A DNA stretch of 64,000 nt, from positions 62,001 to 126,000 of the forward strand of contig CAXBGS010000017.1 in assembly GCA_963975425.1 (NCBI GenBank), written 5' to 3'. The position numbers and the translations under genes were made by a program. Source of the DNA: CAXBGS01 sp963975425. Lineage in GTDB: Bacteria; Planctomycetota; Planctomycetia; Pirellulales; Pirellulaceae. The notes beneath the pieces were generated by a model. It was given only the letters and a program-made list of their open reading frames with translations, did not search any database and was not told where the DNA came from. Below, one piece after another: positions 26,465-36,205 of the stretch. Position 1 is the stretch's first letter; every line of letters starts with the position of its first letter.

Positions 26465-27256
26465 CTAGACCGCATGAATCGGGTCTGATTCGCCGCGGCT
26501 TGCCCAGATCGAGAGTTCAGAAAACTCAGAGGCCAGCTGTTCGGCCAGCCTTTGCATCGCGAACCGCTCGCTCCAGTAATGGCCTAGTAGTCCCAAGCCA
26601 ATCCTCGACGATTCGGCTTCCAGACAGGTGTGGAACGTGGCCTCGCCCGTGATCAGGGCGTCGCAGCCTCGGCGGCGAGCTGCGGCTAGAAAGCTGCCAC
26701 CGCTGCCACAAGCGAAGGCGACTTTGTTGACGATTTGATCGGCGTCGCCTACGCGGCGTGGCGCCGTGGCGCCGACTTGGTTTGCCGCCGCGACCACCAG
26801 TGATTGCAGCGACATCGGCTTGGAGAGTTTGCCACAGCGACCGCTTCCCAGGCCATGGTCGTCTTGTTCGGCAGCGACCAGCGGTTGGATGTCTTGCAGT
26901 TGCAGTGCATCGGCCCACATTTGATTGATGCCTTCGGAGGCCGAATCGAACGCGGTGTGAGCGCTGTAAATGGCGACGCCACTGCGAATCAATCGCAGCA
27001 ACATTGAACCGGCGATCGAATCGGTGGTGATCCGTTGCAACGGTTTAAAAGGAAGCGGGTGATGAACAACGATTAGATTTGCGTTGTCCGATAGGGCCTC
27101 ATCCACCACGGCTGGCGTGATGGTCAGGCATACGATGACCCGTTCCGCGGACTCGCTGCGGTCGCCGACCAAGAGGCCGACGTTATCCCAGGATTCCGCG
27201 AGACGCAGCGGCGCGATACGCGCCAGTGCTTGGCAAATCGCATCGATTGAAGCCAT
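26465..27256 (-). CDS. Nif3-like dinuclear metal-center protein
   Basis: About 263 residues from the ATG at 27256 (MASIDAICQALARIAP), preferred to 27292, which would overlap infC. Family motifs: LRLAESWDNVGLLVGD, ANLIVVHHPLPFKPL with paired metal-binding His, YSAHTAFDSASEGIN, CGSGGSFL, LITGEATFHTCLEAE and LLGHYWSER. The NIF3/YbgI family forms hexameric toroids with two metal ions per subunit; it is named GTP cyclohydrolase 1 type 2 in databases but its true substrate is not settled. It lies 14 bases downstream of infC. Confidence 0.94.
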   Translation of the reverse strand: MASIDAICQALARIAPLRLAESWDNVGLLVGDRSESAERVIVCLTITPAVVDEALSDNANLIVVHHPLPFKPLQRITTDSIAGSMLLRLIRSGVAIYSAHTAFDSASEGINQMWADALQLQDIQPLVAAEQDDHGLGSGRCGKLSKPMSLQSLVVAAANQVGATAPRRVGDADQIVNKVAFACGSGGSFLAAARRRGCDALITGEATFHTCLEAESSRIGLGLLGHYWSERFAMQRLAEQLASEFSELSIWASRGESDPIHAV

Positions 27257-27270
27257 GAACGAACCGCCGA

Positions 27271-27804
27271 TTACTTCGGCGCGATCATGCAAATCATACG
27301 ACGCCCGTGTTGTTGCGGCTTGGTTTCCACCTTGCCAACCTCTTCGAGCATTTCGATGACCATCTCCATGACCTTGCGGCCCTCTTCGATGTGCGCCATT
27401 TCACGACCGCGGAACAACACGCTGACTTGAACTTTGTCTTTGTGTTCGAGGAATTTCTCCGCCTGCCGAATTTTGGTGCGGATATCTTCTTCACCGGTCT
27501 TGGGGCGCAAACGAATCTCTTTGGTCTTCGTATGCGTTTGGCCGCTGTTCTTTTTCTTGTTCTTGTCGTACTTGAATTTGCCGTAGTCCATGATTCGGCA
27601 AACAGGCGGCCGTTCTCCCGGCGCCACCTCGACAAGATCGAGGCCAGATTCACGGGCTCTCTCGAGAGCCTCTTCTGTAGGGATCACCCCAAGCTGTTCG
27701 CCGGTCTCGCTGACGACTCGTACGGGAGTGATCCGAATGTTGTTGTTGATTCGTACAGAATCTCGGTTTTCTGGTTGAACGTTTCTTTTTGCCAAAGCCA
27801 CCAA
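27271..27804 (-). CDS. infC: Translation initiation factor IF-3
   Basis: 177 residues with the IF-3 N-domain (INNNIRITPVRVVSETGEQLGV, PTEEALERARESGLDLVEVA, PPVCRIMDYGKFKY), a Lys-rich linker and the C-domain (KEIRLRPKTGEEDI, KFLEHKDKVQVSVLFRGREMAH). IF-3 binds the 30S subunit and checks the start codon. The likely start is TTG at 27804-27802 (a GTG follows directly), seven bases after a strong AGGAGA Shine-Dalgarno. infC in many bacteria uses a non-AUG codon so that IF-3 represses its own translation, and this arrangement fits that mode. rpmI and rplT, the usual partners, are not downstream. Confidence 0.97.
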   Translation of the reverse strand: MVALAKRNVQPENRDSVRINNNIRITPVRVVSETGEQLGVIPTEEALERARESGLDLVEVAPGERPPVCRIMDYGKFKYDKNKKKNSGQTHTKTKEIRLRPKTGEEDIRTKIRQAEKFLEHKDKVQVSVLFRGREMAHIEEGRKVMEMVIEMLEEVGKVETKPQQHGRRMICMIAPK

Positions 27805-27811
27805 TCACGTG

Positions 27812-27817
27812 TCTCCT
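27812..27817 (-). promoter_or_regulatory. Shine-Dalgarno of infC
   Basis: AGGAGA on the minus strand, seven bases upstream of the TTG at 27804. It is the reason for choosing a rare start codon. Confidence 0.75.
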
Positions 27818-28201
27818 GCCGGACGGCAATCCGGCTTGTGTTTTTCGATCATACGATCTCGCATTTGTGAATCGCGAGAAATGTTGTCCTGCCGCGAGGA
27901 ACACCCTCACGTCAAACTCGTTGACAACTATAACTCGCAAAGAGCCCAATCTTGGCCTGCTGCCAGTAAAAAATGGTCCCTTTGTCAAGCCTATTTGCCA
28001 AAGTATCCGGTCACTGAGTGCCAAGCGTCAACAGCGAAACCACCGAAAAGGCTAGTTTTGACGTCGATATCTGGGACGTGATCCGCGAATCGGTCGTCAA
28101 TCTATACGATGATGGACTTTCCTGCGGCAGCGGCCCCGGGTTCCAAATCGGGGCCGTATCGCGGTCGGCTCACATATTCTTCCTATCGACGAGACACATT
28201 G
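27818..28201. other. Divergent intergenic region, infC leader and heme-protein upstream region
   Basis: Nearly 385 bases. A TTGACA hexamer on the minus strand (27988-27983) faces infC but no good -10 box follows it at 16-18 bases. A T-rich run (TTTTTT on the minus strand near 27970) lies just downstream of it. No convincing gene. Confidence 0.45.
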
Positions 28202-31200
28202 ATGCATCGCTGTCTAAATTCGATCTTTGTGCTGATGCCCAGATGGCCACTGGGCCCGATCAACGGTCCAGGAATCCTGCACTGCTCAATTTTCTACTGT
28301 GGCATGTGCTTATTGGTCGGCCCGGTCGCGAATTCCCAGCAACCCGATCTCTCGCGTGCGGGCAATGAAAAGGTCGCCGAAATCATGCGCACCTTCGCCG
28401 GTCGCGGGGTGATGAGCGACGGTTCAGAGCCAACGCCGGCCACCGAAGCGATCAAGCAGTTCAGGCTTCGTGACGGATTTGAAATCGATCGGGTCGCCGA
28501 TGAGCCAGTGGTTTCACAGCCCCTTTTTCTGTCCTGGGACTCGCGCGGGCGGATGTGGGTTGTTCAGTATCGCCAGTACCAATTCCCTGCCGGGCTGAAA
28601 GTGATCCGGTACGACCAGCACTTGCGAGCGGTATTCGACAGGGTTCCCGATCCGCCGCCGCACGGTACGCCTGGCGAAGACAAAATCACGGTCTTTGAGG
28701 ACACCGATGGCGATGGCCAATACGACCATCACAAGGATGTGATTACGGGGTTGAACATCGCCACGTCCGTGCAAGTCGGTCGCGGCGGCATCTGGGTTTT
28801 GAATCCGCCGTATTTGTTGTTCTATCCCGATGCGGATGGCGACGATGTTCCCGATGCCGATCCCAAGGTTTGTCTATCGGGATTCGGACTGCAAGATACG
28901 CACTCGGTTGCCAACAGCTTGCTGTGGGGGCCGGACGGTTGGTTGTACGGCAGCAACGGCAGCACGACCGTCGGCGACGTCAGTTCGTCCGTCACCAAGG
29001 GTGTTCGTTTCGAAGGCCAGTGTGTGTGGCGATATCACCCGGACACGGAAGTGTTCGAAATCTACGCCGAAGGTGGCGGCAACACGTTCAGTCTTGATAT
29101 CGACGCCAAGGGCAGAGTCTTTACGGGCACCAACGGTGGCAGCACGCGAGGCTATTACTTTCCCCAGGGAAGCTACTCGCGCAAGAACTGGGGAAAGCAC
29201 GGACCGCTTACGAATCCGTACGCCTTTGGATTCTTTCCCGCGATGGATTTGCAAGGTGATCGACGGCGGTTCGCCCAAGCGTTTTGTATCTACGAGGGCG
29301 GTCTGTTTGAAAAAGCCTTTGACGGGATGATCATCGCGCCCAACGCGCTGCACAATCTGGTGTGGGCCAGTGAGCGAATCGCAGATGGATCCACTTATCG
29401 CGCGGTCGATACCGAAAATCTGATCGAGACACCCGATCGTTGGTTTCGCCCGGTCTACGGCGGCGTGGGCCCCGACGGAGCGTTCTATCTGGCCGACTGG
29501 TACGACACTCGTCTCAGCCACGTCAGTCCGATCGATGATTGGCACAAGGCGAGCGGACGCGTCTATCGGGTCCGGCCATCGAATAGCGATCCGGCGTACA
29601 CCGAAGGCGACTTGAACGCAATTTCCAGTGAACAACTGATGGCCAAGTTCGTTCATTCGAATAAATGGGTGCGCCAGCGCGCAGTGTTAGAGCTGGGGTG
29701 GCGAGGTGATAAGACCGTGGTGGATGAACTCGTTGATCGAGTGGACCGTTTCGCCTCACTTGAGTCGCTTTGGACGTTGAACTTGCTGGGCGAATTGACC
29801 GACCAGCGTGCCGGCCGCTGGCTGCGTCATTCCGACCCACATATTCGTCGCTGGGTCGTTCGCGCCCTTGGTGATCAGCATCGATCTCATCCCGGATTCG
29901 CCACGCTAGCCCAACACGAAACGGAAGTTCAGGTTCGCAGCCAGCTGGCGTCCACGGCACGCCGAATCGAGGCCAGTGATGCGATCCCGATCATCCAGGC
30001 GCTGGTCACCCACGACCAAGATGTCGACGATCCGCACATGCCATTGATGAATTGGTGGGCCATTGAAACGCATGCCGACGCGTGGGCGAGCATTCAGGCA
30101 TTGATCGATGAACCGACCTTTTGGCATCGGCCGTTGGTCCGCGAGCACCTGATCAGTCGATTGATGCAGCGATACGCGGCGGCCGGTTCGCCGGCCGACT
30201 TAGAGCACTGCGCCGCGCTATTGCAGACCGCGCCTGACCAGCATTCACGCGAGTTGTTGATGGTCGGACTCACCCGAGCCTTTGAAGGTCGTTCCATTCC
30301 GCCACTGCCCGATCTGTTGGCCGATGCGATTGCCGAACACCAAAACAAGTTGGGCACGTCAGGGTTGGTGTTGAAACTACGGCAGGGTGACGCCGGCGCA
30401 CTGAACGAGTCGCTTCGCAAGATGGTTGACGCGGATGTCAGTCTGACCCTGCGCATCGAACTGACCCGCGTGCTGGGCGAAGTTCGACATCCGAAATCCG
30501 TCTCGACGTTATTAAAGCTGGCAACGGGCAAAGGTGCCGCTGAACCGGCGCTACAGCGAGTCGCAATCGGCGCCCTCGCCCAATACGACAATGATGATAT
30601 TTCTCGGCCCATCATCGCGGGACTCGGTTCCAGCATCCCGGCCAGCGATGGATTGCGTGATGCAGCGTGTCGAATGTTGGCCAGCCGTACCCAGTGGGCC
30701 AAGGCATTGCTAGAAGAGCTGAACCAGTGGCGTCTTCGCCGCGATCAGGTTCCGGCCGACGTTGTGCAACAACTGCGATCGTATTCCGACCCGGAAATCG
30801 TAACGAAGACGAACGCTGTTTTCGGAAATCCGCTCGCCTCAAGTTCTGAGCAAAAACTGCAGCAGATCACCGAACTGCGCAGCATCGTTGCCAGCGGCGT
30901 GGGAGACGAAGCCGAGGGAAAAGGTCATTTCACCAAACGGTGCGCAACGTGCCACCAACTGTTCGGAGAAGGCAAGAAAGTTGGGCCGCCGCTGGACGGA
31001 TACGAACGGGGCAAACTGAATTTCTGGTTAACAGCGATCGTCGAACCGAGCCTTGAAATTCGCGAAGGGTACCAATCGTATTTGGTGCTGTCGGTCGACG
31101 GGCGTACCGTTACGGGAATGATTGCGGCTCAAGATCCGAAAACCGTCACGCTGCGCAACGCCGACAACGAATTAACCGTGATCAGTCGAGACGACATCGA

Positions 31201-31318
31201 GGTGCTCAAGGCGCTGCCGACGTCGCTGATGCCCGAGGATGTCTTGAAAGAGATGACGGATCAACAGATTCGCGACTTGTTTGCGTACCTTTCGATCGGT
31301 GCAGAGCTAAGGCCATGA
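28202..31318 (+). CDS. PVC-type heme-binding membrane-bound dehydrogenase-like protein
   Basis: About 1038 residues from the ATG at 28202; a hydrophobic stretch ending CGMCLLVGPVANS acts as signal or anchor. The N-terminal half is a beta-propeller of the PQQ/NHL-like dehydrogenase type (FLSWDSRGRMWVVQ, DTHSVANSLLWGPDGWLYGSNG, RPVYGGVGPDGAFYLADWYD). It contains Ca-binding-like DTDGDGQYD and DADGDDVPDADP. The middle (about 490-830) is a HEAT-like helical array. The C-terminus is a c-type cytochrome with RCATCH (Cys914, Cys917, His918) followed by VGPPLDGY. This architecture is highly expanded in planctomycetes and verrucomicrobia; it should be periplasmic and may oxidise sugars or alcohols and pass electrons through its own heme. 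Substrate unknown. Confidence 0.93.
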   Translation: MHRCLNSIFVLMPRWPLGPINGPGILHCSIFYCGMCLLVGPVANSQQPDLSRAGNEKVAEIMRTFAGRGVMSDGSEPTPATEAIKQFRLRDGFEIDRVADEPVVSQPLFLSWDSRGRMWVVQYRQYQFPAGLKVIRYDQHLRAVFDRVPDPPPHGTPGEDKITVFEDTDGDGQYDHHKDVITGLNIATSVQVGRGGIWVLNPPYLLFYPDADGDDVPDADPKVCLSGFGLQDTHSVANSLLWGPDGWLYGSNGSTTVGDVSSSVTKGVRFEGQCVWRYHPDTEVFEIYAEGGGNTFSLDIDAKGRVFTGTNGGSTRGYYFPQGSYSRKNWGKHGPLTNPYAFGFFPAMDLQGDRRRFAQAFCIYEGGLFEKAFDGMIIAPNALHNLVWASERIADGSTYRAVDTENLIETPDRWFRPVYGGVGPDGAFYLADWYDTRLSHVSPIDDWHKASGRVYRVRPSNSDPAYTEGDLNAISSEQLMAKFVHSNKWVRQRAVLELGWRGDKTVVDELVDRVDRFASLESLWTLNLLGELTDQRAGRWLRHSDPHIRRWVVRALGDQHRSHPGFATLAQHETEVQVRSQLASTARRIEASDAIPIIQALVTHDQDVDDPHMPLMNWWAIETHADAWASIQALIDEPTFWHRPLVREHLISRLMQRYAAAGSPADLEHCAALLQTAPDQHSRELLMVGLTRAFEGRSIPPLPDLLADAIAEHQNKLGTSGLVLKLRQGDAGALNESLRKMVDADVSLTLRIELTRVLGEVRHPKSVSTLLKLATGKGAAEPALQRVAIGALAQYDNDDISRPIIAGLGSSIPASDGLRDAACRMLASRTQWAKALLEELNQWRLRRDQVPADVVQQLRSYSDPEIVTKTNAVFGNPLASSSEQKLQQITELRSIVASGVGDEAEGKGHFTKRCATCHQLFGEGKKVGPPLDGYERGKLNFWLTAIVEPSLEIREGYQSYLVLSVDGRTVTGMIAAQDPKTVTLRNADNELTVISRDDIEVLKALPTSLMPEDVLKEMTDQQIRDLFAYLSIGAELRP

Positions 31319-31445
31319 ATGAGAATCCAACGCAAATAAATCTGAATCCAGAGCGTTCTGTTCGGTGCGCACCGTCGTGTCCGTCACAGTACAATCTTGG
31401 TTGCATTGCTGATTTCTTTGAAAACCTTTTACACCAGTGAAATCG

Positions 31446-32348
31446 ATGACCAATCGACGCAAATTTCTGATCGGCTCGGCGGCGACTGTCGCGGCGAGTC
31501 AATTGTCGACAAGGCGTACCTTCGCGGCTGATCGCAAGCGAAAAAACAAAGTTTGCATTTTTACAAAGCCGTTCAATTCGCTTTCCTTTGACGAACTGGC
31601 AGAAGAAATCGCGACACTGGGATTCGATGGCATCGAAGCGCCGATCCGCAAAGGCGGACACATCGAACCGGAACAAGTGGAGGATCGGCTGCCGGAATTG
31701 GTCGAAGCGCTGAAGAAACGTGACCTGGAAATCACGGTCATGACGACGGATGTTAATGATCCCGACGACCCGATCACCCAACGGGTGCTGCGTTCGGCGG
31801 CGACGTTGGGCATCGAGCGATATCGAATGAAATACGTGGCGTTCGATCGTGACCAGCCGATACGAAAACAGTTGCAGCGATGGCGTTCACAATTCCGCGA
31901 TCTCGCGGCGATCAATCACGATTTCGGTATTCGCGGACTGTACCAAAACCATGCCGGTGCCAAGAATTTGGGCGCCGCCATTTGGGATTTGCGAGAAGTA
32001 CTCAAGGGCATTCCCAAGACTGACATCGGAGTCGCTTACGATATTCGTCACGCCATGGTCGAAGGCGGGCAAAGCTGGCCGGTCACGTTTCGTATGATTC
32101 AGCCCCACATCGATACCGTCTACGTCAAAGACTATCAGTGGGTCGACAAGAAAGTGACCAACGTGCCACTCGGTCAGGGCCACGTTAGTAAGAATTTTTT
32201 CGAAATGCTCCGCGACATCCAGTTCGACGGCCCGGTCTCGTTGCACGAAGAATACATCGACCACAAGAAACCCGAGCTTGTGCCTGATCACCTTGCGGCG
32301 ATCAAGAGAGACTTTGACCAGCTTGATCAATGGTTGGGTGCTAGCTGA
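31446..32348 (+). CDS. Tat-exported sugar-phosphate isomerase/epimerase-like TIM-barrel protein
   Basis: About 300 residues. The ATG at 31446 gives MTNRRKFLIGSAATVAAS, a twin-arginine signal; a GTG at 31437 is an alternative. The body is an AP-endonuclease-2/xylose-isomerase-like TIM barrel: LAEEIATLGFDGIEAPIRKGGHI, YQNHAG, GVAYDIRHAMVEGG, DTVYVKDYQW and SLHEEYID supply the usual metal-ligand pattern of His, Glu and Asp residues. Such exported epimerase-like proteins are numerous in planctomycetes and are thought to act on unusual sugars or inositols; the substrate cannot be told. Just upstream is the 12-bp palindrome CGGTGCGCACCG (31363-31374). Confidence 0.92.
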   Translation: MTNRRKFLIGSAATVAASQLSTRRTFAADRKRKNKVCIFTKPFNSLSFDELAEEIATLGFDGIEAPIRKGGHIEPEQVEDRLPELVEALKKRDLEITVMTTDVNDPDDPITQRVLRSAATLGIERYRMKYVAFDRDQPIRKQLQRWRSQFRDLAAINHDFGIRGLYQNHAGAKNLGAAIWDLREVLKGIPKTDIGVAYDIRHAMVEGGQSWPVTFRMIQPHIDTVYVKDYQWVDKKVTNVPLGQGHVSKNFFEMLRDIQFDGPVSLHEEYIDHKKPELVPDHLAAIKRDFDQLDQWLGAS

Positions 32349-32381
32349 TCGCGGGATGAACGACAGAGGGCGACGTCGTGA

Positions 32382-34310
32382 TCAGCTTTGGTCCGCGTCG
32401 TCGTTATTCTGCGTGTCCTGCTCGGCTTTCTTCTTGTCGTTCTTTTCGGATTGCTTTTCTGGCTTGCCGTCCTTTTCCGGCTCCCCGCTATCCTGATCGG
32501 CATCCTTTTTGTCTTCGGCTTGCTTGCCGTTTTCGGCGTCACTATCGGAGTCGACGTCTTTCGATTCGGCGCCATCGACTTTCGACTCCGCGTCGTCCCG
32601 CTCGGGTGACGCCTTTTTCATCGCCTCGTCATCGTCCGCTTCTTGCTCTTTCGCTGCTTTTTTCGCGGCTTCTTCTTCAGCGATTTTTTGTTCGCGACGT
32701 CGTTCTTCTTCGGCCAGTTCTTGCTTGCGTTTGCGAAGCAGTTCCTTTTGCTGACGGCGCACTTGTTCGTATTGTTGGCTGTCGACCCTTCCGTCATCGC
32801 CCATGACCTGCACAAAGGCTAGCAGGGGAAAGTCTTCGGGCAATTCTTCTGAATCGATTGCGATCGTATAGCGACGAATCGACTCGTAAAGATCGATCGA
32901 GGAGTCGTCGATCGTCAGGATCGGATAGTCGTCGAAGATGTCGGCCCAGATGGCGAACGCTTGTTCGTACAGGTCAATCGCTTTATCCAGTTCGGCATTC
33001 CCGTTGGCTTCTTCGGCCTCGTAGATCAATCGGCGGGCCCGGACGGTGCGTTCTTCTTGCTCCGCTTGCGCCAGACTTTCCCAGAACGGGTAATTGATCT
33101 GGTTGCGGTAACCGTTGGTTTTCAGGATCCGCTCGGACAAGTCGTTGATTTCGTCGACCAATTCCACTGCTTTTAGTCGTACTGCGGGTTTCGAGCTTTT
33201 GGCGACTTGATCCAAGTCGGGTTCGACTCGTTCTTTGATGGTCGGGATGAGGTCGATTTCTTCTTCGGTTCTTTCCTCGGGCGACTTGTTCCAGGCTTCC
33301 CGCATGTATTGGGGCAACGCTTTAACGGCGTTGCCGAGCATTTCATCGTAAGTTTCGGTTGCCAATTCGCGCAGCTGCGTAATTTTCTCGTCACGTTGCC
33401 GGTTCAATTCTTCCAGTTGCCCCAGCTTGATGGTGAACCTCGCGGTGGTGGGGATACTGCGGTTGCCAAAGTCTTCCCAGTCTTGCGAGGCACGTTGCCA
33501 CGCATCGACGGCGCGATCGTCCAGGATGCCTTCCTTTTCGATCGACTCGGCAAATTTCAAACGCCACTTCGGCCCGGTTTCATAAAAATTCAAGGGTGTC
33601 TGGCGTCGGATTTGGACTCCTGAATCAACCAAGTCATATCCGTGAAAGAGCCACAGTCGTCCGACCAGCCAGTTATCCGGGCCGTTGGGACCCCGTGCGT
33701 CTGGACTGTCGACGGGAATGCCTTCTTCCATCAGCGATTCGTGCAGCCGTTCATCTTCGCTGAACAGTCGGCGGAACTGAACTTTCTCGTCCGACATGCC
33801 CATCTTTGAGCCGTAGAACCATCCGGTGTACCAAATCAGTCGCGGTGCGTTTCGATTTTGACGCACGCCACGGGTCAGGAACTCGGTGCCTTCGCGGACC
33901 ATTTCGTACCGTTGTCGATAGTCATCGAACTCGGTCGAAACGTTGTAGGCCAAGTTGTGCGCTTGGTGTTCCCAAACCTTGTCGTAGTGCGGTTGCAGCA
34001 GCGCGATGTTGTTCAGCGCGGCTTTCAAGCGATCCCACTCGTGATTGACTTTGTATTCGTGTGCCTTGTTCCAAAGCAGGCTCGCCGCGACGCCGCGCAG
34101 TCCGAGCGAGGCGAGTTTCATCGTCTCGCTAGCGGGACTGATTTCACCCAGATCGCTCTCGGCGATGTTGAAACTGTCCCGCATCTGCGAAAGCGTACCG
34201 CCGCTGTCACCGCCGCCGGCGGGTTGCCCCAGCAGATACAGCGGCACCAACATGCCAACCAGGATGAGCAGGTAAATGATCTTGCGACCGAGAACAGATG
34301 AGCGATTCAT
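32382..34310 (-). CDS. Membrane-anchored helical (TPR-like) protein of the ABC-2 operon, acidic tail
   Basis: 642 residues. One N-terminal membrane segment (KIIYLLILVGMLVPLYLLGQ) is followed by a long helical region with TPR-like spacing (LWNKAHEYKVNHEWDRLKAALNNIALLQPHYDKVWEHQA, split here by family resemblance only). The last 125 residues or so are a highly charged Lys/Glu/Asp coiled coil and disordered tail. I do not recognise a named family. Its ATG overlaps the stop of the permease by four bases (ATGA), so the three genes 37260-32382 are translationally coupled. It is probably a periplasmic or cytoplasmic accessory that couples the transporter to something else. Confidence 0.85.
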   Translation of the reverse strand: MNRSSVLGRKIIYLLILVGMLVPLYLLGQPAGGGDSGGTLSQMRDSFNIAESDLGEISPASETMKLASLGLRGVAASLLWNKAHEYKVNHEWDRLKAALNNIALLQPHYDKVWEHQAHNLAYNVSTEFDDYRQRYEMVREGTEFLTRGVRQNRNAPRLIWYTGWFYGSKMGMSDEKVQFRRLFSEDERLHESLMEEGIPVDSPDARGPNGPDNWLVGRLWLFHGYDLVDSGVQIRRQTPLNFYETGPKWRLKFAESIEKEGILDDRAVDAWQRASQDWEDFGNRSIPTTARFTIKLGQLEELNRQRDEKITQLRELATETYDEMLGNAVKALPQYMREAWNKSPEERTEEEIDLIPTIKERVEPDLDQVAKSSKPAVRLKAVELVDEINDLSERILKTNGYRNQINYPFWESLAQAEQEERTVRARRLIYEAEEANGNAELDKAIDLYEQAFAIWADIFDDYPILTIDDSSIDLYESIRRYTIAIDSEELPEDFPLLAFVQVMGDDGRVDSQQYEQVRRQQKELLRKRKQELAEEERRREQKIAEEEAAKKAAKEQEADDDEAMKKASPERDDAESKVDGAESKDVDSDSDAENGKQAEDKKDADQDSGEPEKDGKPEKQSEKNDKKKAEQDTQNNDDADQS

Positions 34311-36205
34311 GCCGCGATCTCACGCGATTTTAAGAAGAAGTAACTGACCAAGAACGCCAGAATGCAATATCCCAGCGTCGCCACCGCGTGCCGGGCCAGC
34401 AGTGCGCCAAAGATGTCGAATCCGCTGGCGGCGTACTCAGCCGTGCTGACCATTTTGGGCAGGTTGGGAAGTGCGGTCGCGATTGCGTCCAGCACATAGA
34501 TGATACCGGCGTCAACCGTTTTGATGACCTTGCTGGCCAATCCCTCGACGTCCAGTTCGGTGGTCATCGCGTCTTGCTTGAGCAAACGAACCATCGATTC
34601 GATGGGGCCACCGCCGCGAGAGATGCCGGCATCAATGTAATGCCGCGTGTCGTAAACTTGCTCGGCCGAAAAGCCCAGCAAGACGCACACGAACGTCGCG
34701 ATCATGGCGACCGGGCCACTGAGGAACGTGCTGAACATGACGCCAAAGGCGATCACCATCGTCATCTGCAACCAAATCGATGCATAGGCTTTGGTCAAAT
34801 TCAAAGCAAAGGAACTTTCCGACGGACGCAGGTACACACCGCTTTGCGTGACGCCCAAGTACTGACCGCGATCCAAGCAACGCACGATCACTTGCATGCG
34901 TCCTTCGTCGTCGACCAAGTCCTCAAAGACATTCAGCATGCGGGTTTCGTTCTCGTCGGTTCCCTCGATTTCTAAGGGCAGCGTTTTTTCGTCGACTTCG
35001 TATTCGTCGACAATGAAATTGATCGGATTGGACTCGATTTGCCGCGTCGGATCAGGATTCTTCATCGTGATACTGCCACGAATCCCGGTTTCAATGTCAC
35101 CCTTGAAACTGCGGTACGCACGCAACGACAAGTCCACGGGAATGTTTTGCGGATATCGAGTAGGCGTGACATTTTCAAACGTGAAGATCGCGGCACCTAG
35201 CGTTCCGCCTTCGACATAGCCGTGCAGCAGTTGCCGGCTGCCTTTGGCGACACCGGCCAGTCGTGCGATTCCGGCGCTGCCATATCCGCCGGGCAACCGT
35301 TCGTTACCGACGTCGATGCCTTCTAGCTTTTTGTTCCCGGATCGGTCCAAGAACAACAGCGACCCGTACGAGGGCACGCGTGCTCGCAGAGCGCCGGTTG
35401 GTTTGCCGATCGTGAACGATCCGTCGTCGCCGCGCGTGACGACGTGCTTGTGTCCACGAACGGTGTCGGTGATCCCCTGGGTTTCGCCAGCGTCGATCGT
35501 AAAGGTGTGGCTATGGAATTGAACGTAATCGGTTTCGCCTTCCAGTTGACCGCCGCCAACATCGGTGACGTCCGCCACCTCGTAATGCGAGTGGCGCAGT
35601 CCCCGGTCGACGAACACATAGCTTGCCAGTCCCATCGGGATCATCATCATTGTCCCGACGGCGACAAAGCCGAACATCCGCCCGAGCACAATTTCGGTTG
35701 CCCGCACCGGCTTGGTCACGATGGTATAGATCGTGCGGCTCTTGATGTCGGTCGGCAAAGAGAACGCACTGATGAAAAGAGCCAATGCGAGAATCAGGTA
35801 GTTCGTCGCCGTCAACACAAAGCTGATGTACAACCTCGCTGGCGAATCGCTTTGCGGGTTCAAGTACCATCCCGCCAGCAACAGTGCGACAACAAAGATA
35901 CCGACAACGAACAAAACCTTTCGCCGGATCGCTTCCTTGAAGGCAAGTTTCGCCAAGGCGTAGACTCGACTGGTTGAAATACCGGGCAAATCGAATCGCA
36001 CCAAATCACGCACCGCGCGAGCGACCGCGTAGAACCCTTCACCGGGTCCATATCGCGCAGCCGAGATGATGTAGCCGACGATCAATCCGAGCACGATTGC
36101 CAAGACCAGCAATACGACGCCTTGCAGGAACGCGCTTTCCAAAAACGCTTCCGGGCGCATCAGCCATTCATAGAACGACCAGAAATCTTCGGGCTGCAGC
36201 CTCAT
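34307..36205 (-). CDS. ABC-2 type transporter permease with a large extracytoplasmic domain
   Basis: 632 residues. Membrane segments are at about 27-50, 95-113, 124-149, 176-199, then after a long loop at about 475-520 and 610-628. The sequence PTDIKSRTIYTIVTKPVRATEIVLGRMFG is the typical ABC-2 coupling region between helices (as in NosY/YhfE-like permeases). The loop of about 275 residues carries three H-x-H motifs (H205/H207, H231/H233, H252/H254) in a stretch of 50 residues, which suggests metal binding. Its start overlaps the ATPase stop by four bases and its stop overlaps the next start likewise. Substrate unknown. Confidence 0.9.
   Translation of the reverse strand: MRLQPEDFWSFYEWLMRPEAFLESAFLQGVVLLVLAIVLGLIVGYIISAARYGPGEGFYAVARAVRDLVRFDLPGISTSRVYALAKLAFKEAIRRKVLFVVGIFVVALLLAGWYLNPQSDSPARLYISFVLTATNYLILALALFISAFSLPTDIKSRTIYTIVTKPVRATEIVLGRMFGFVAVGTMMMIPMGLASYVFVDRGLRHSHYEVADVTDVGGGQLEGETDYVQFHSHTFTIDAGETQGITDTVRGHKHVVTRGDDGSFTIGKPTGALRARVPSYGSLLFLDRSGNKKLEGIDVGNERLPGGYGSAGIARLAGVAKGSRQLLHGYVEGGTLGAAIFTFENVTPTRYPQNIPVDLSLRAYRSFKGDIETGIRGSITMKNPDPTRQIESNPINFIVDEYEVDEKTLPLEIEGTDENETRMLNVFEDLVDDEGRMQVIVRCLDRGQYLGVTQSGVYLRPSESSFALNLTKAYASIWLQMTMVIAFGVMFSTFLSGPVAMIATFVCVLLGFSAEQVYDTRHYIDAGISRGGGPIESMVRLLKQDAMTTELDVEGLASKVIKTVDAGIIYVLDAIATALPNLPKMVSTAEYAASGFDIFGALLARHAVATLGYCILAFLVSYFFLKSREIAA

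Noticed and set aside
27983..27988. TTGACA as the infC promoter
   Set aside because: No acceptable -10 hexamer at 16-18 bases; kept only as a note.
31363..31374. Palindrome CGGTGCGCACCG as an operator
   Set aside because: A lone 12-bp GC palindrome without linked promoter hexamers is not enough; mentioned only in the neighbouring gene entry.
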